The notes: a model not told the origin generated them from the sequence alone. Positions 55,500 to 64,000 are shown, counted from the stretch's first letter. The stretch: 64,000 bases of DNA from DATFKA01 sp035268885 (GCA_035268885.1 DATFKA010000060.1:70682-134681); one strand, 5' to 3'. A program made the numbers and translations.

Positions 55500-55540
55500 A
55501 AAACCATCTGGAGCAGTTGTTTCAGGTGGTTTTTTTATGG
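55500..55540 (+). terminator. Rho-independent terminator
   Basis: AAACCATCTG (55501-55510) pairs with CAGGTGGTTT (G-T and Watson-Crick pairs, 55523 onward), followed by a run of T on the + strand. It ends the DUF697-SHOCT transcript. Confidence 0.85.
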
Positions 55541-55628
55541 GCCTTTACTTTAATCCTTCCGGGCAAACTGGCCTTTCCCAAATTTATTTTTAAATTAGTC
55601 TTTAAAATAAAAATAACTCAAGCTAAAG

Positions 55629-57044
55629 ATGATGAATAATAAAAACCGTCGTTCCTTTCTGAAACGTACCGCCATGGCCGCTTCCGGCTTACTTATTGGT
55701 AGTCGAAGCCAGGCTAAATCAAAAGCCGAAAGACACAACCATCAGCGCCCCGCTTCGGGTGGTCTGTACATGGGCGACTTTACGGCACCAAAATTAGAAA
55801 CGGTGCGTATTGCTTTGATCGGAGTGGGAGCCCGGGGTTCCGGCCACGCCCGCCAACTAGCCACCGTCGAAGGTACCGAAATCGTCGCCATCAGTGATCT
55901 TTATCAGGACCTGGCTAAAAAAGCCGCTAAAAGCTGTGTTGAAATTGGGGCCGGTGGCCGTCATAAAGACATCGCCCTGTATCACGGAGGCGAAGAGGAA
56001 TGGCGCAAAATGCTGAAAGAAGTACAACCGGATGCCGTCGTCATCAGTACGAATTGGGAAAACCACGCCCCCATGGCCATCGCAGCTATGGAACACGGTG
56101 CCCACGCCTTCGTAGAAGTACCCATCGCCGTAACGCTGGATGAGATGTGGGCGATTGTCGACACCTCCGAGCGTACCCAAAAGCACTGTATGATGATGGA
56201 AAATGTCAACTATGGCCGCGATGAACTACTCTACCTTAATATGTGTCGCCAGGGAGCCATAGGAGAGCTACTCCACGCCGAAGCGGCCTACATCCACGAG
56301 CTGCGCTTCCAGATGGAAGAGGTAAAAAGGGGAACTGGTTCCTGGCGTACCTACCATTATGCGGATCGCAACGGCAACCTCTACCCTACTCATGGCCTCG
56401 GGCCCGTTGCCCAGTATATGAACCTCGGTCGTGGAGAGGATAACTTTGAAAGTATGGTCTCCTACTCTACTCCCGCACGGGGCCGTCAGCTATACGCCCA
56501 GAAGAATTACCCCAAGAATCACCAGTGGAATCAACTGGATTATAAGGGTGGAGACATGAATACCTCCATCATAAAAACCCATATGGGCCGTACCATCATG
56601 GTACAGTGGGATGAAACCAGTCCTCGACCTTATTCTCGCCACAACCTCATCCAGGGAACCAAAGGTACTTTGGCGGGTTTCCCCACACGTATTGCTCTTG
56701 AAGGCGGTGTGGAGGGTGCCACCGATAGTCATCACCGCTGGGCACAGGGCGAGCAATTGGAAAAAGTTTATGCGCAATACGATCATCCGCTTTATCGCCG
56801 CCTGGGTGCAGTAGCCGAAAAAATGGGTGGCCACGGTGGTATGGATTTCATGATGCGCTACCGCATGGTGGAATGCCTGCGCAAGGGCCAGCCGCTGGAT
56901 CAAAACGTTTATGAAGGGTGCTTCTGGTCGGCCGTGGGACCACTGAGTGAGCGCTCCGTCGCACAGGGCGGCACCCCACAAATGTTTCCCGATTTCACCC
57001 GTGGTAACTGGAACAGCACAGCGCCGCTGGCGGTCGTGGAATGA
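55629..57044 (+). CDS. GH109-type Gfo/Idh/MocA glycosidase, Tat-exported
   Basis: 471 residues. Twin-arginine signal NRRSFLKRTAMAASG. NAD motif IGVGARGSGHARQL at about 62-75. The stretches NWENHAPMAIAAMEHGAHAF, EVPIAVTLDEMW, CMMMENVNYGRDELL, AEAAYIHELRFQ and RNGNLYPTHGLGPVAQYMN follow GH109 family proteins closely. The usual EKP of sugar dehydrogenases is replaced by VEVP. GH109 enzymes remove alpha-N-acetylgalactosamine using bound NAD in a redox-assisted mechanism. It would act in the periplasm. No SusCD pair is next to it. Length fits the family. Confidence 0.88.
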   Translation: MMNNKNRRSFLKRTAMAASGLLIGSRSQAKSKAERHNHQRPASGGLYMGDFTAPKLETVRIALIGVGARGSGHARQLATVEGTEIVAISDLYQDLAKKAAKSCVEIGAGGRHKDIALYHGGEEEWRKMLKEVQPDAVVISTNWENHAPMAIAAMEHGAHAFVEVPIAVTLDEMWAIVDTSERTQKHCMMMENVNYGRDELLYLNMCRQGAIGELLHAEAAYIHELRFQMEEVKRGTGSWRTYHYADRNGNLYPTHGLGPVAQYMNLGRGEDNFESMVSYSTPARGRQLYAQKNYPKNHQWNQLDYKGGDMNTSIIKTHMGRTIMVQWDETSPRPYSRHNLIQGTKGTLAGFPTRIALEGGVEGATDSHHRWAQGEQLEKVYAQYDHPLYRRLGAVAEKMGGHGGMDFMMRYRMVECLRKGQPLDQNVYEGCFWSAVGPLSERSVAQGGTPQMFPDFTRGNWNSTAPLAVVE

Positions 57045-57052
57045 TCAATAAA

Positions 57053-57103
57053 GGGGAGACTTTGTGATGGGATTATACGATCTATACATCTCCAAGTCTC
57101 CCC
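57053..57103. other. Inverted repeat between convergent genes
   Basis: GGGGAGACTT (57053-57062) pairs exactly with AAGTCTCCCC (57094-57103), with an inner GATG/CATC pair. It spans the end of the HD-domain gene. No T run, so it may only mark a 3' end. Confidence 0.4.
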
Positions 57104-57714
57104 ATCTCCTCCAGTATATTCTCCCGTGCTTTTTCCTCGTATCGTTCCCGAAAGATTTCGGTTTGATACAGATATTCTTTAGCCAGTAATCGTTCTAGTA
57201 CTTGCTTTCGTCCCGGATAATAAACCTCATCCGGGTAATTACGATACTCTTTTCTAATATTTTGGGCGTAAGCCCAGTAGGCTTCCCGCTCCGCACCCAG
57301 AATTTGCAAATCAAAATCCAGGAAATAACATAAATCGAGCGTTGCATTTTGAGGTGGGAGATGCTGCTCGGTCGCTACAATCATAGCCCCTATCTCTGAT
57401 TGGTCCGCTGCGGAGAGCGTGGTGTGCTGAAAATCTTGCTGCGCATAGGCTGCGCTGGCCCTTTCGTTATCCTTTCGATCCACTTCGTAGATCACATCAT
57501 GGTAAAATATAGCCCAAAGCAGCAAGGAAGGTTTGTGCAAATGTACTCTATAATGTTCCCACTGAACCAAAAGCGATCTGAGGTGGTCTAAATTATGATA
57601 GTACCGTTGGGTCTTATCGTAATGCTTCAATAAGTAGTAGAAACATTGTTCTGCTCTTCCGGTGTCTAAAAAACGATCAACCAACCAATATTTCCTTAAA
57701 TCTAAATTTTTCAT
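57082..57714 (-). CDS. HD-superfamily metal-dependent phosphohydrolase (predicted)
   Basis: 210 residues from the ATG at 57714 (MKNLDLRKYWLVDRFLDTG); an upstream start 21 codons earlier adds an unrelated stretch. The COG4339-like pattern is visible: RYYHNLDHLRSLLVQW (His and His-Asp), LLLWAIFYHDVIYEVDRKDNERASA (HD pair and E) and FLDFDLQILGAEREAYWAYA with a late Asp. These would bind one or two metals. The nucleotide or phosphate ester substrate is unknown. Confidence 0.88.
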   Translation of the reverse strand: MKNLDLRKYWLVDRFLDTGRAEQCFYYLLKHYDKTQRYYHNLDHLRSLLVQWEHYRVHLHKPSLLLWAIFYHDVIYEVDRKDNERASAAYAQQDFQHTTLSAADQSEIGAMIVATEQHLPPQNATLDLCYFLDFDLQILGAEREAYWAYAQNIRKEYRNYPDEVYYPGRKQVLERLLAKEYLYQTEIFRERYEEKARENILEEMGRLGDV

Positions 57715-57872
57715 AAAAATTGGGCTTATAACTCGCAAATACCATGTTAAAATTTGGGAGTAGACAACAAAAGTCACCTCTGAAAACGTTTATTTTTTGT
57801 ATATTACGGCGTAAAGCAAAAGAGCTTTATGGTTTAAGCATTACCATTCTTTAACCAAACCCGATTTGCCTA

Positions 57873-58106
57873 ATGACTAGAAGCATGAAACGTAGGCTCA
57901 TTAGAGCTAAAATCAAGCTTAATCAAACCATTCAACAAATACTTGAAATTAACCGCAAAAGGCAAAAGTTACCTTATGTACAAAACGCCGCTCAAAAAAG
58001 AACGGATATGGAACAGGAACTAAAAGTACTAAACAAAATTGCGGAACATCAAGCAAAACTGGTACAACACTACGAAAATCAAGTGGGCCAGTCCGTAAAT
58101 CGTTGA
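57873..58106 (+). CDS. Small basic coiled-coil protein of unknown function
   Basis: 77 residues with no signal or membrane segment. Basic N-terminus (MTRSMKRRLIRAKIKLNQTI), then helix with heptad-like Leu/Ile spacing (MEQELKVLNKIAEHQAKLV), so a short coiled coil. An internal ATG four codons in is an alternative start. The gene is supported by its own terminator 38 bases downstream and by the 160-base upstream region free of other genes. No family recognised. Confidence 0.55.
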   Translation: MTRSMKRRLIRAKIKLNQTIQQILEINRKRQKLPYVQNAAQKRTDMEQELKVLNKIAEHQAKLVQHYENQVGQSVNR

Positions 58107-58143
58107 AGCACTATTTTGTAACCAGAAAACATAAAAACCTGTT

Positions 58144-58183
58144 AACCGGGAAGTCGATAACCGTCGGCATCCCGGTTTTTTTT
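58144..58183 (+). terminator. Rho-independent terminator after the coiled-coil gene
   Basis: AACCGGGA (58144-58151) pairs with TCCCGGTT (58170-58177), followed by a T run on the + strand. It lies between the 77-residue gene and the M20 gene and supports the latter starting at 58229. Confidence 0.8.
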
Positions 58184-58228
58184 GTCCTATTTTTATATTT
58201 TTCGATTTCACAAAATCATCTTAGTACT

Positions 58229-59518
58229 ATGCATATAAGAATATTACTCCTTTTCAGCGCACTTATCTTCGTTATTAGTGGGCATGCACAATCCGCCTTA
58301 CACCAAAAAATCGATCAGCAAGCCGATTTGATTGAAAATAAAGTCGTCGATTGGCGACACAACATCCATCAAAACCCCGAATTGAGTAATCGCGAGTTCC
58401 AAACCGCGGAAAAAGTAGCCCGACACCTGAAGTCGCTGGGTATAAAAGTAAAAACGGGCGTGGCCCATACCGGGGTGGTCGGCTATTTAGAAACCGGGAA
58501 ACCGGGTCCCGTTATCGCCTTGCGCGCGGATATGGATGCCCTGCCCGTTACCGAGCGGGTAGACATCCCCTGGGCCTCCCAGGCCAAGGGAGAATACCTG
58601 GGTGAAGAGGTGGGCGTCATGCACGCCTGTGGGCACGATACCCACGTTGCTATGTTGATGGGAGCTGCCGAGATTCTGGCGGGCATGAAAAATGAACTGT
58701 CCGGAACTATCGTCTTTTTGTTCCAACCCGCCGAAGAAGGTGCGCCTCCCGGAGAAGAGGGCGGTGCAAAAATGATGGTAGCCGAAGGGGTGCTCGAAAA
58801 CCCCAAAGTAGACGTGGCTTTTGGCCTGCACATCAATTCCCAGACACCCGTCGGTCATATCGCTTACAAACCCGGTGGTGCCCTGGCTGCCGCCGATATC
58901 TTCAATATTAAGGTCCTCGGTAAGCAATCACACGGCTCCCAACCCTGGGGAGGTATTGATCCCATTACCATCGGGGCTCAAATTGTGCAAGGACTCAACA
59001 ACATCGTCGCGCGTCAGACCGAATTAACTAAAGAGGCGGCCGTTATCTCCGTTGGGAAATTTGACGCCGGCGTCCGTAATAATATCATTCCGGAATCCGC
59101 TCAGTTAACCGGTACAATCCGTACTTTGGATACCGACATGCAGGATAAGATTCACGAAAAAATCAAACTAACGGCTGAAAGCATCGCCATGAGCGCCGGT
59201 GGTAAGGCGGAAGTAGAAATCATACGAGGAGTGCCGGTCACCTACAATAATCCGGAACTTACGGCTCAAATGATCGGTACCATCGAACAGGCCGCCGGAA
59301 AAGAAAATGTACACCTGGTTAATGCCGTAACGGGAGCGGAAGATTTTGCTTTTTATGCCAACGAAGTACCCTCCTTGTTTTTATTCCTGGGAGGGATGCC
59401 GCCCAATGCCGAAAACCCAGCTCCACACCACACGCCTGACTTTTACGTCGACGATGCGGGAATGAAACTGGGTGTTCGTACCCTCTGTTATCTGACGATC
59501 GATTATATGAATAAGTAA
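58229..59518 (+). CDS. Secreted M20D-family amidohydrolase
   Basis: 429 residues from the ATG at 58229, which opens a signal peptide (MHIRILLLFSALIFVISGHA). Upstream in-frame codons back to 58103 run through the terminator. Motifs: RHNIHQNPELSNREFQTA, ALRADMDALPV, MHACGHDTHVAMLMGAAEIL (metal ligands), FQPAEEGAPPGEEGGAKM (Glu pair) and GAEDFAFYANEVPSLF with a late HHTPDF. This is the hippurate hydrolase/IAA-amino acid hydrolase type and removes acyl groups from amino acid amides. Converges with the helical protein gene, one base away. Confidence 0.95.
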   Translation: MHIRILLLFSALIFVISGHAQSALHQKIDQQADLIENKVVDWRHNIHQNPELSNREFQTAEKVARHLKSLGIKVKTGVAHTGVVGYLETGKPGPVIALRADMDALPVTERVDIPWASQAKGEYLGEEVGVMHACGHDTHVAMLMGAAEILAGMKNELSGTIVFLFQPAEEGAPPGEEGGAKMMVAEGVLENPKVDVAFGLHINSQTPVGHIAYKPGGALAAADIFNIKVLGKQSHGSQPWGGIDPITIGAQIVQGLNNIVARQTELTKEAAVISVGKFDAGVRNNIIPESAQLTGTIRTLDTDMQDKIHEKIKLTAESIAMSAGGKAEVEIIRGVPVTYNNPELTAQMIGTIEQAAGKENVHLVNAVTGAEDFAFYANEVPSLFLFLGGMPPNAENPAPHHTPDFYVDDAGMKLGVRTLCYLTIDYMNK

Positions 59519-59519
59519 A

Positions 59520-62213
59520 TCACCGCATTTTTCGCCAGGCTTTCCGGTACCCTTTTTTGAGTTTCCGGAAGGTACGCTGGTTGAGTCCTCCTTTTGGTTC
59601 CAGTAACCGGAAGGAGGATTTGTATTTCCGCTCCGGCAAGAAGGCGTATATTCTGTAGGCCAGTTTTGCTCCCAGTTCCTGCATCTCTTCCTTGGATTGG
59701 AAATGACTTAACTGACGGATGGATTCTACTACGGCTTCCCGGTCCTCCCCTTCTGTACAGTACCGAAGTACAAAATACTTCATTAAGGCTGGTTCGGCAG
59801 ATTCTAAGACGTAGTTTGAGAATGGTATCATTTGATAGCCAAATTTCTCTCGAATCTCAAAGCGAATATAATCCGCCCATAGTGCTGCGTAATCTTGCTC
59901 CAGTGCTTCCCAGTCTCCTGCCTGGTATAATTTCGACAAATTGGCTTTTTGCTGATTGAAGTCCAGCGCTAATTCGTAGTAGTGAATTTTTCCACTCAAA
60001 TCTTCAATGGGCAACATACAGGGCTCGACATCATATTGCAGTTTTTCGGCCCTCCGCAGTGCCGCCACTACGGCGCCATAATCCGCTCTTTCAATCGCAT
60101 CTTCGGCATCCAGTAGCTGTAGCGTATAAGCACGGTACTCTTTCCGACAGGCCCCTCCAAACCAGTTATATTCCAAATCCTGAATGGACCTTTCGGCATT
60201 TTCAGTCAGCGGTATCTCTTGATAACTTCTTCTCAGGCGCCAAAGGGAGCGGTAGGCATTCTTTTGGGCGGAAGCCCCTAATATTGCATCCCCTTGTATT
60301 TGCTCTAACAGCATACCCTCCAGCGCCAGCCGACGTCCGTTCTCGATCAGCGACTGCTTTTCCAAAGTCGCGGAAGTATACTGCCCCCCGGGAGAAAGCT
60401 GAGCAGACTGCTGCGCGGCCTGATCAAAATCCGTCATCGCCTGGGGAAAATGATTTTTTCGCAAAGCCGTTTTACCGCGCTCGTACACGGCTACGAATCT
60501 CAATTCTGCCTCCATAGCATCGACTTGACGACGCTGCCTGCGATCGAGCTCAAAGCGACGACGCTGCTGCAAAACCCCAGTAAGGTCAACCGTCTCCTCC
60601 TCCATCCGCTGAATCAAGGATCGCTGCTGTGCTTTTATTAGGTATTCCCAAACCGCATTTTGCTCGCTATACATACGAGCAGGTAGCACGGCGGCGTTTC
60701 GCCCCATATATAGGAAGCGGTGCCAATCGTATAAGGCCGCCAGGGCCCGCTGATATTGTCCCTCTTCTCCCGAGCGTTTAGCTTTCTCCAGAGATTGATC
60801 ACCCAGGCGCTGCAATAGGCGGATCAGCTCTCTTTCGGTATGCTGGCCAATCAGGCGGTGCAATTCCAGATATCCGTCCATCAGCTGGTAGGCATATTGG
60901 TATTGTTCTTCTTGGCTGACTACGCTCATTTGCTGGCTGGCTTCCGCCAAAAAGTATTCCCAGCGGGCTACCTCCAACCATTGCCGCTCCTCCCGAATGG
61001 AAGCGCGAGCCAGTATAAAGGGAGCATCAACAAAAAGACTTTCCAGCCTTTGGATGGTTGCTTCAGCACCCGACCAGTCCCCTACCGATTTATGCTCCTG
61101 TAAGCGCTCACGCTGCGCTTCGTACAAAGTTTGGTATAATTCCCGATGACGATAACCGGCCGGCCCGGCGGGTAAGAGATTCGTTTGCGTTAATTCCACG
61201 GCTCCGGCCAGGGCCAATTGCGCGCCTTCCAGATCGTTCATTTGTAATTGCCGTAAAGAGCGCTGTATACGAATTTCATATTCGTCTGCCAGGAAAGCCT
61301 GGCGATCCTGCCGAAGATTTCGAATGATGCGTCTATCCAAATCTTCCGAGAACCTTTGGGCAAATTGTAATAAAGCTTCGTACCCCGCCAGAGTCGCTCG
61401 CCAATCCTGAGTAAGGGCCAACGCTCTTCTGCGCTCTTTCAATTCGTCCCGTACCATTTCTCGCCGGTATTGCCGTAGTTGGTTTTCGCGGGCCGGACGC
61501 TGGGCATCAGAAAGATAGGCGGTATAATCATAAGCCGTTTCGACTTGCTTTAATTGACGGTTAAAAGAGCCGCCCCGGGAATTTAACACCTCCTCAATAG
61601 CTTCGTCTACGGCCGCTAATCGAGCTGCCTCAATAAAAGGGCTTTGCGACTGTCCCAGATGTTCTTCGTTTATCTGAGTGGCTTGGTTGAGTAGCTGCAT
61701 ATAGGATTCAAAATCTACCTGCATATCTACCAGTCGGTGGACTTCTGTTTCGTGAATAATCCCCTCTAATTCGGTATATTTCTGTTTGTGAGCCGCGCCT
61801 AAATCGCCTTCCTCTATCAGTGTTTTCAATTCCGCTAATTCACTAAGTTGGCGCGAATAGGTCCAGTCCGCAGAACGCAGATGACGTAGCTTTCGCTGGA
61901 AAGCTTCCCGATAGATAAGCCTTCTGGTCGTTTGGATTTTTTGATGCCAGTCAGGCAACCCGGCGGAACGACATAAACTGGTGGCCGCCGCTAACCTGTC
62001 CCGGGCCATCTCTAAAGTGCTCGCCGATTGGGCTTCCGCCAAAAGTCGGGTCAGACGAACAGTATTCTCCTTATCATCAAGGCGCTCAATCGCCAGGCCT
62101 TGGGAAGATTCCAGACGTCGACCGTTTTCAAATTTCCGAATGGAATCCTGGGCCTGAGTGTTGAGGGAACTCAGTAATAAAAGCATCCAAAAGAGTAGAA
62201 GTTCCTGTCTCAT
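59520..62213 (-). CDS. Large secreted alpha-helical protein of unknown function
   Basis: 897 residues from the ATG at 62213; a TTG two codons upstream would give 899. Signal peptide MRQELLLFWMLLLLSSLNTQ. The mature protein is nearly all-helical, rich in Gln, Arg, Glu, Leu and Tyr, with many units of the type AxxxxxxGxWxxAExxYxxL (for example LHKSVGDWSGAEATIQRL-like around 375-395 and LYQAGDWEALEQDYAALW around 785), which recalls TPR arrays. The C-terminus is very basic (RKLKKGYRKAWRKMR). No enzyme motif is visible. A periplasmic scaffold is possible. No family recognised. Confidence 0.8.
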   Translation of the reverse strand: MRQELLLFWMLLLLSSLNTQAQDSIRKFENGRRLESSQGLAIERLDDKENTVRLTRLLAEAQSASTLEMARDRLAAATSLCRSAGLPDWHQKIQTTRRLIYREAFQRKLRHLRSADWTYSRQLSELAELKTLIEEGDLGAAHKQKYTELEGIIHETEVHRLVDMQVDFESYMQLLNQATQINEEHLGQSQSPFIEAARLAAVDEAIEEVLNSRGGSFNRQLKQVETAYDYTAYLSDAQRPARENQLRQYRREMVRDELKERRRALALTQDWRATLAGYEALLQFAQRFSEDLDRRIIRNLRQDRQAFLADEYEIRIQRSLRQLQMNDLEGAQLALAGAVELTQTNLLPAGPAGYRHRELYQTLYEAQRERLQEHKSVGDWSGAEATIQRLESLFVDAPFILARASIREERQWLEVARWEYFLAEASQQMSVVSQEEQYQYAYQLMDGYLELHRLIGQHTERELIRLLQRLGDQSLEKAKRSGEEGQYQRALAALYDWHRFLYMGRNAAVLPARMYSEQNAVWEYLIKAQQRSLIQRMEEETVDLTGVLQQRRRFELDRRQRRQVDAMEAELRFVAVYERGKTALRKNHFPQAMTDFDQAAQQSAQLSPGGQYTSATLEKQSLIENGRRLALEGMLLEQIQGDAILGASAQKNAYRSLWRLRRSYQEIPLTENAERSIQDLEYNWFGGACRKEYRAYTLQLLDAEDAIERADYGAVVAALRRAEKLQYDVEPCMLPIEDLSGKIHYYELALDFNQQKANLSKLYQAGDWEALEQDYAALWADYIRFEIREKFGYQMIPFSNYVLESAEPALMKYFVLRYCTEGEDREAVVESIRQLSHFQSKEEMQELGAKLAYRIYAFLPERKYKSSFRLLEPKGGLNQRTFRKLKKGYRKAWRKMR

Positions 62214-62368
62214 AAGCAATAGGTTTATTTACTTATAAAGATACCCGCTGAGACAAAAAAGACTACTAAGAGGAACTTAAAGCTCGTTAAGATACAAGTA
62301 GCAAAAGTTAAAATATAAATTAGCTGTTAAAATATGTGAAGGTACCGCCACCGGTACTTATCAGTCGG

Positions 62369-62866
62369 CTATTCGTTTGGGGTACGGCCTACATACCGGT
62401 AGGTAGCGTAGTAGACATCATCTTCCTCCCCGTCCAGATCCCAATCGATCACCCCGGCCCATTCGGCCTGACCTTTGTCAATAATGACTTTGTACTGGGA
62501 GGTATTATTAGGCTCAATCAGCATGAGGGTATCCCCAAAAGTTCGCCACAGGCCACGATCTTCACCAAGCAGGTTATTGTTATTACTTCTGCGGGTTGTG
62601 CGAAAAGTACTGTCGGCCGCAAAAAAAGTACGAAAAGGCTTGACGGAGTAATCCCGCTCCCAGGTTTCTTCTGATACTTCAAAGACAAAACTGCTATCCT
62701 GGCCCTGGTAGGTATTTACGTCTATTTTCAAATATTTAGCCTCCCAGGTCCCTTGTAATGCTTGCGTAAGATCTTGTCTGGGCTGAGCTTCGGTTTTATC
62801 ATTTACTTCTTGTTTACAGGAAAAGCTAAAAGCAAGTAAGAGTAGTGCTAATATGGTGATTCTCAT
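62369..62866 (-). CDS. Small lipoprotein of unknown function
   Basis: 165 residues from the ATG at 62866 (MRITILALLLLAFSFSCKQ), lipobox FSFSC with Cys about 17. The mature part has a short Gln-rich linker and a beta-rich domain: LQGTWEAKYLKIDVNTYQGQ, then ETWERDYSVKPFRTFF and GLWRTFGDTLMLIEPNNTSQ. This layout resembles lipocalin-like lipoproteins (opening GTW, later strand pairs), but the match is weak. Upstream codons to 62899 are not signal-like. Separate from its neighbours; the gap 62214-62368 holds no feature I recognise. Confidence 0.75.
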   Translation of the reverse strand: MRITILALLLLAFSFSCKQEVNDKTEAQPRQDLTQALQGTWEAKYLKIDVNTYQGQDSSFVFEVSEETWERDYSVKPFRTFFAADSTFRTTRRSNNNNLLGEDRGLWRTFGDTLMLIEPNNTSQYKVIIDKGQAEWAGVIDWDLDGEEDDVYYATYRYVGRTPNE

Positions 62867-63046
62867 TTTTCGGTCAAAAATAGGAACTGTTCTTAACAAT
62901 CGGAAGGATTCTGCCCAGCAAGAACGAACGAATATTTAAGTTAAATGTCGGCCACTGGCATAAGTATTATCAAGAAAGCGTGAACACAAATGCTAAAACC
63001 AAGTTGTGATCAATAGTTGTATTAGTAAACCTAAATTTAATTAACT

Positions 63047-64000
63047 ATGCGAATTTTTTACGCATTGATTCTGAGCTTAATGTTTGGATTCCCTGCTTAT
63101 TCCCAAAACACCGTAGTTGACATTATTGTCAATAGCGACGATCACACCACTTTAGAAACTGCCGTAACCGAAGCCGGACTGGTCGCAACTTTACAAGGCG
63201 CCGGTCCTTTTACCGTTTTTGCACCAACCGATGCTGCATTTGCCGCCTTGCCCGATGGCACCCTCGACGCGCTCTTGCAAGACTCGGCGGCCTTGGCCGA
63301 CATTTTACTGTACCACGTTCTTGATTCAGAAGTAGCATCTTCGGCCGTAATTAATGGCTTTATTGCTGCTCCATTAAACACTGCAAATACCTTAAAATTC
63401 ACCAGAACGAGTGCCAACGATGATATTTTTGTCAACCAGGCGATGATTACCGTAAGGGACATTCCCGCTGACAATGGTGTCGTTCACGTTATCGACGCTG
63501 TGGTATTACCCGGTGAGACGGTAGTCGATGTGGCCATCGATAATGGTTTCACTACTCTGACTACGGCCGTCGTAGCTGCAGAGTTACTGCCCGCACTGAC
63601 TGATCCCGCTGGTACTTACACCGTATTTGCACCAACCGATGCTGCCTTCGCTGCACTACCCGCTGGCACACTGGATGTCTTACTACAGGATCCAACTGGT
63701 GACCTGGCGAATATCTTGTTGTACCACGTACTGGGAGCACAGGTTCCTTCTTCAGCCGTCAATAACGGAGATATCGTTACGCCACTGAATGATGCCAATA
63801 CTTTGAAACTCACCAAAAGAAGTGCCGATGATGCCATCTTCGTGAATCAGGCTCAAGTTACCGGTGCTGATGTAGACGGTGGTAATGGTACCGTACACAT
63901 CATTGATGCTGTCGTACTACCAGGAGAAACGGTAGTCGATGTGGCCATCGATAATGGTTTCACTACCCTGACTACGGCCGTCGTAGCTGCAGAATTACTG
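63047..64000 (+). CDS. Multi-domain fasciclin protein, 5' part (runs off the window)
   Basis: 318 codons from the ATG at 63047; the end lies outside the window. Signal peptide MRIFYALILSLMFGFPAYSQ. Fasciclin (FAS1) domains: the first, about 22-155, has FTVFAPTDAAFAALPDGTLD (H1 region) and ILLYHVLDSEVASSAV; the second, about 158-293, has the same pattern, YTVFAPTDAAFAALPAGTL; a third begins at about 294. FAS1 domains mediate adhesion. The 180-base upstream region has no clear -7 element. With this repeat structure the full product is probably long and surface-exposed, perhaps with a T9SS tail. Confidence 0.93.
   Translation, partial: MRIFYALILSLMFGFPAYSQNTVVDIIVNSDDHTTLETAVTEAGLVATLQGAGPFTVFAPTDAAFAALPDGTLDALLQDSAALADILLYHVLDSEVASSAVINGFIAAPLNTANTLKFTRTSANDDIFVNQAMITVRDIPADNGVVHVIDAVVLPGETVVDVAIDNGFTTLTTAVVAAELLPALTDPAGTYTVFAPTDAAFAALPAGTLDVLLQDPTGDLANILLYHVLGAQVPSSAVNNGDIVTPLNDANTLKLTKRSADDAIFVNQAQVTGADVDGGNGTVHIIDAVVLPGETVVDVAIDNGFTTLTTAVVAAELL
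63515..64000 (+). repeat. Tandem fasciclin-domain coding repeat, 411-base period
   Basis: Bases 63515-63589 and 63926-64000 differ at only three positions, all synonymous, over 75 bases, with a period of 411 bases (137 codons). The rest of the unit is conserved at the protein level. The array continues beyond the window. Confidence 0.85.

Noticed and set aside
56490..56981. Antisense open frame opposite the GH109-type gene
   Set aside because: A shadow of a conserved coding sequence; no signal or domain.
58487..58927. Antisense open frame opposite the M20 gene
   Set aside because: Shadow of a conserved enzyme; no independent support.
1..64000. CRISPR arrays, tRNA or rRNA genes, transposons, prophage
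   Set aside because: No direct-repeat array with spacers, no cloverleaf or rRNA signature, and no integrase, transposase or phage structural gene was recognised; a covariance-model scan would settle tRNAs and small RNAs.

Overview
The window looks like a chromosomal segment of a Bacteroidota bacterium, most likely from the Saprospiria (Lewinella/Haliscomenobacter type). The signs are a SusC/SusD pair, a type IX secretion sorting tail, a fused CcoN-CcoO oxidase subunit, DUF3822, DUF4296 and DUF6438 proteins, many lipoproteins and near absence of Shine-Dalgarno sequences. I see no rRNA, tRNA, CRISPR array, transposase, integrase or phage gene. Composition and gene style look uniform, so this reads as core chromosome rather than an island. 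Genus-level placement is inference.

Layout. 1-3363: the 3' part of a SusC-type TonB-dependent receptor and its SusD partner, closed by a strong bidirectional terminator. 3444-5753 (-): a Tat-exported Gfo/Idh/MocA oxidoreductase and a secreted SUMF1-like protein. 5834-14832 (-): a complete cbb3 cytochrome oxidase cluster in the order ccoI-ccoS-ccoNO-ccoQ-ccoP-ccoG-ccoH-TauE/SafE, with an FNR-like palindrome upstream of ccoI and hairpins in three of its gaps. 15126-23568: a large T9SS cargo protein with Ig-like, dockerin-like and cohesin-like regions, an unrecognised cytoplasmic protein, a prolyl oligopeptidase, a secreted amidohydrolase and a lipoprotein.

23599-30363: RimM and MnmA (RNA maturation), a 220-bp imperfect inverted repeat, an RlpA/SPOR cell-wall protein, a free-standing cohesin-like protein, a TauE/SafE permease, a basic periplasmic protein, an OmpA-type lipoprotein and a DUF6438 lipoprotein. 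30380-35066 (-): an ABC-F ATPase, a PhoR/PhoB-like two-component pair, a DUF4296 lipoprotein and a SixA-like phosphatase. 35108-36408 (+): a short-chain dehydrogenase and a Dabb lipoprotein.

36490-43041 (-): a likely operon argS-glnS-pyrR-pyrB-TlpA-like protein. 43127-45672 (-): RsmD with an altered catalytic motif, DUF3822, a pseudopilin-like membrane protein and a bactofilin. 45836-48283 (+): tsaD, an MmcQ/YjbR protein and an FAD oxidoreductase. 48485-57044 (+): a 2040-residue alpha-2-macroglobulin family protein, a DUF697-SHOCT protein and a GH109-type enzyme. 57082-64000: an HD phosphohydrolase, a small coiled-coil protein, an M20 amidohydrolase, an 898-residue helical secreted protein, a lipoprotein and the start of a multi-domain fasciclin protein that runs off the window.

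The picture is a respiring, low-oxygen-capable heterotroph importing polymers through SusCD and exporting adhesins and hydrolases. No obviously new multi-gene system stands out. The items most worth checking are the RsmD Gly substitution, the 18-bp perfect hairpin inside the DUF3822 gene, the long inverted repeat upstream of mnmA, the dockerin/cohesin pair, and the putative FNR-type control and hairpins of the cco cluster.
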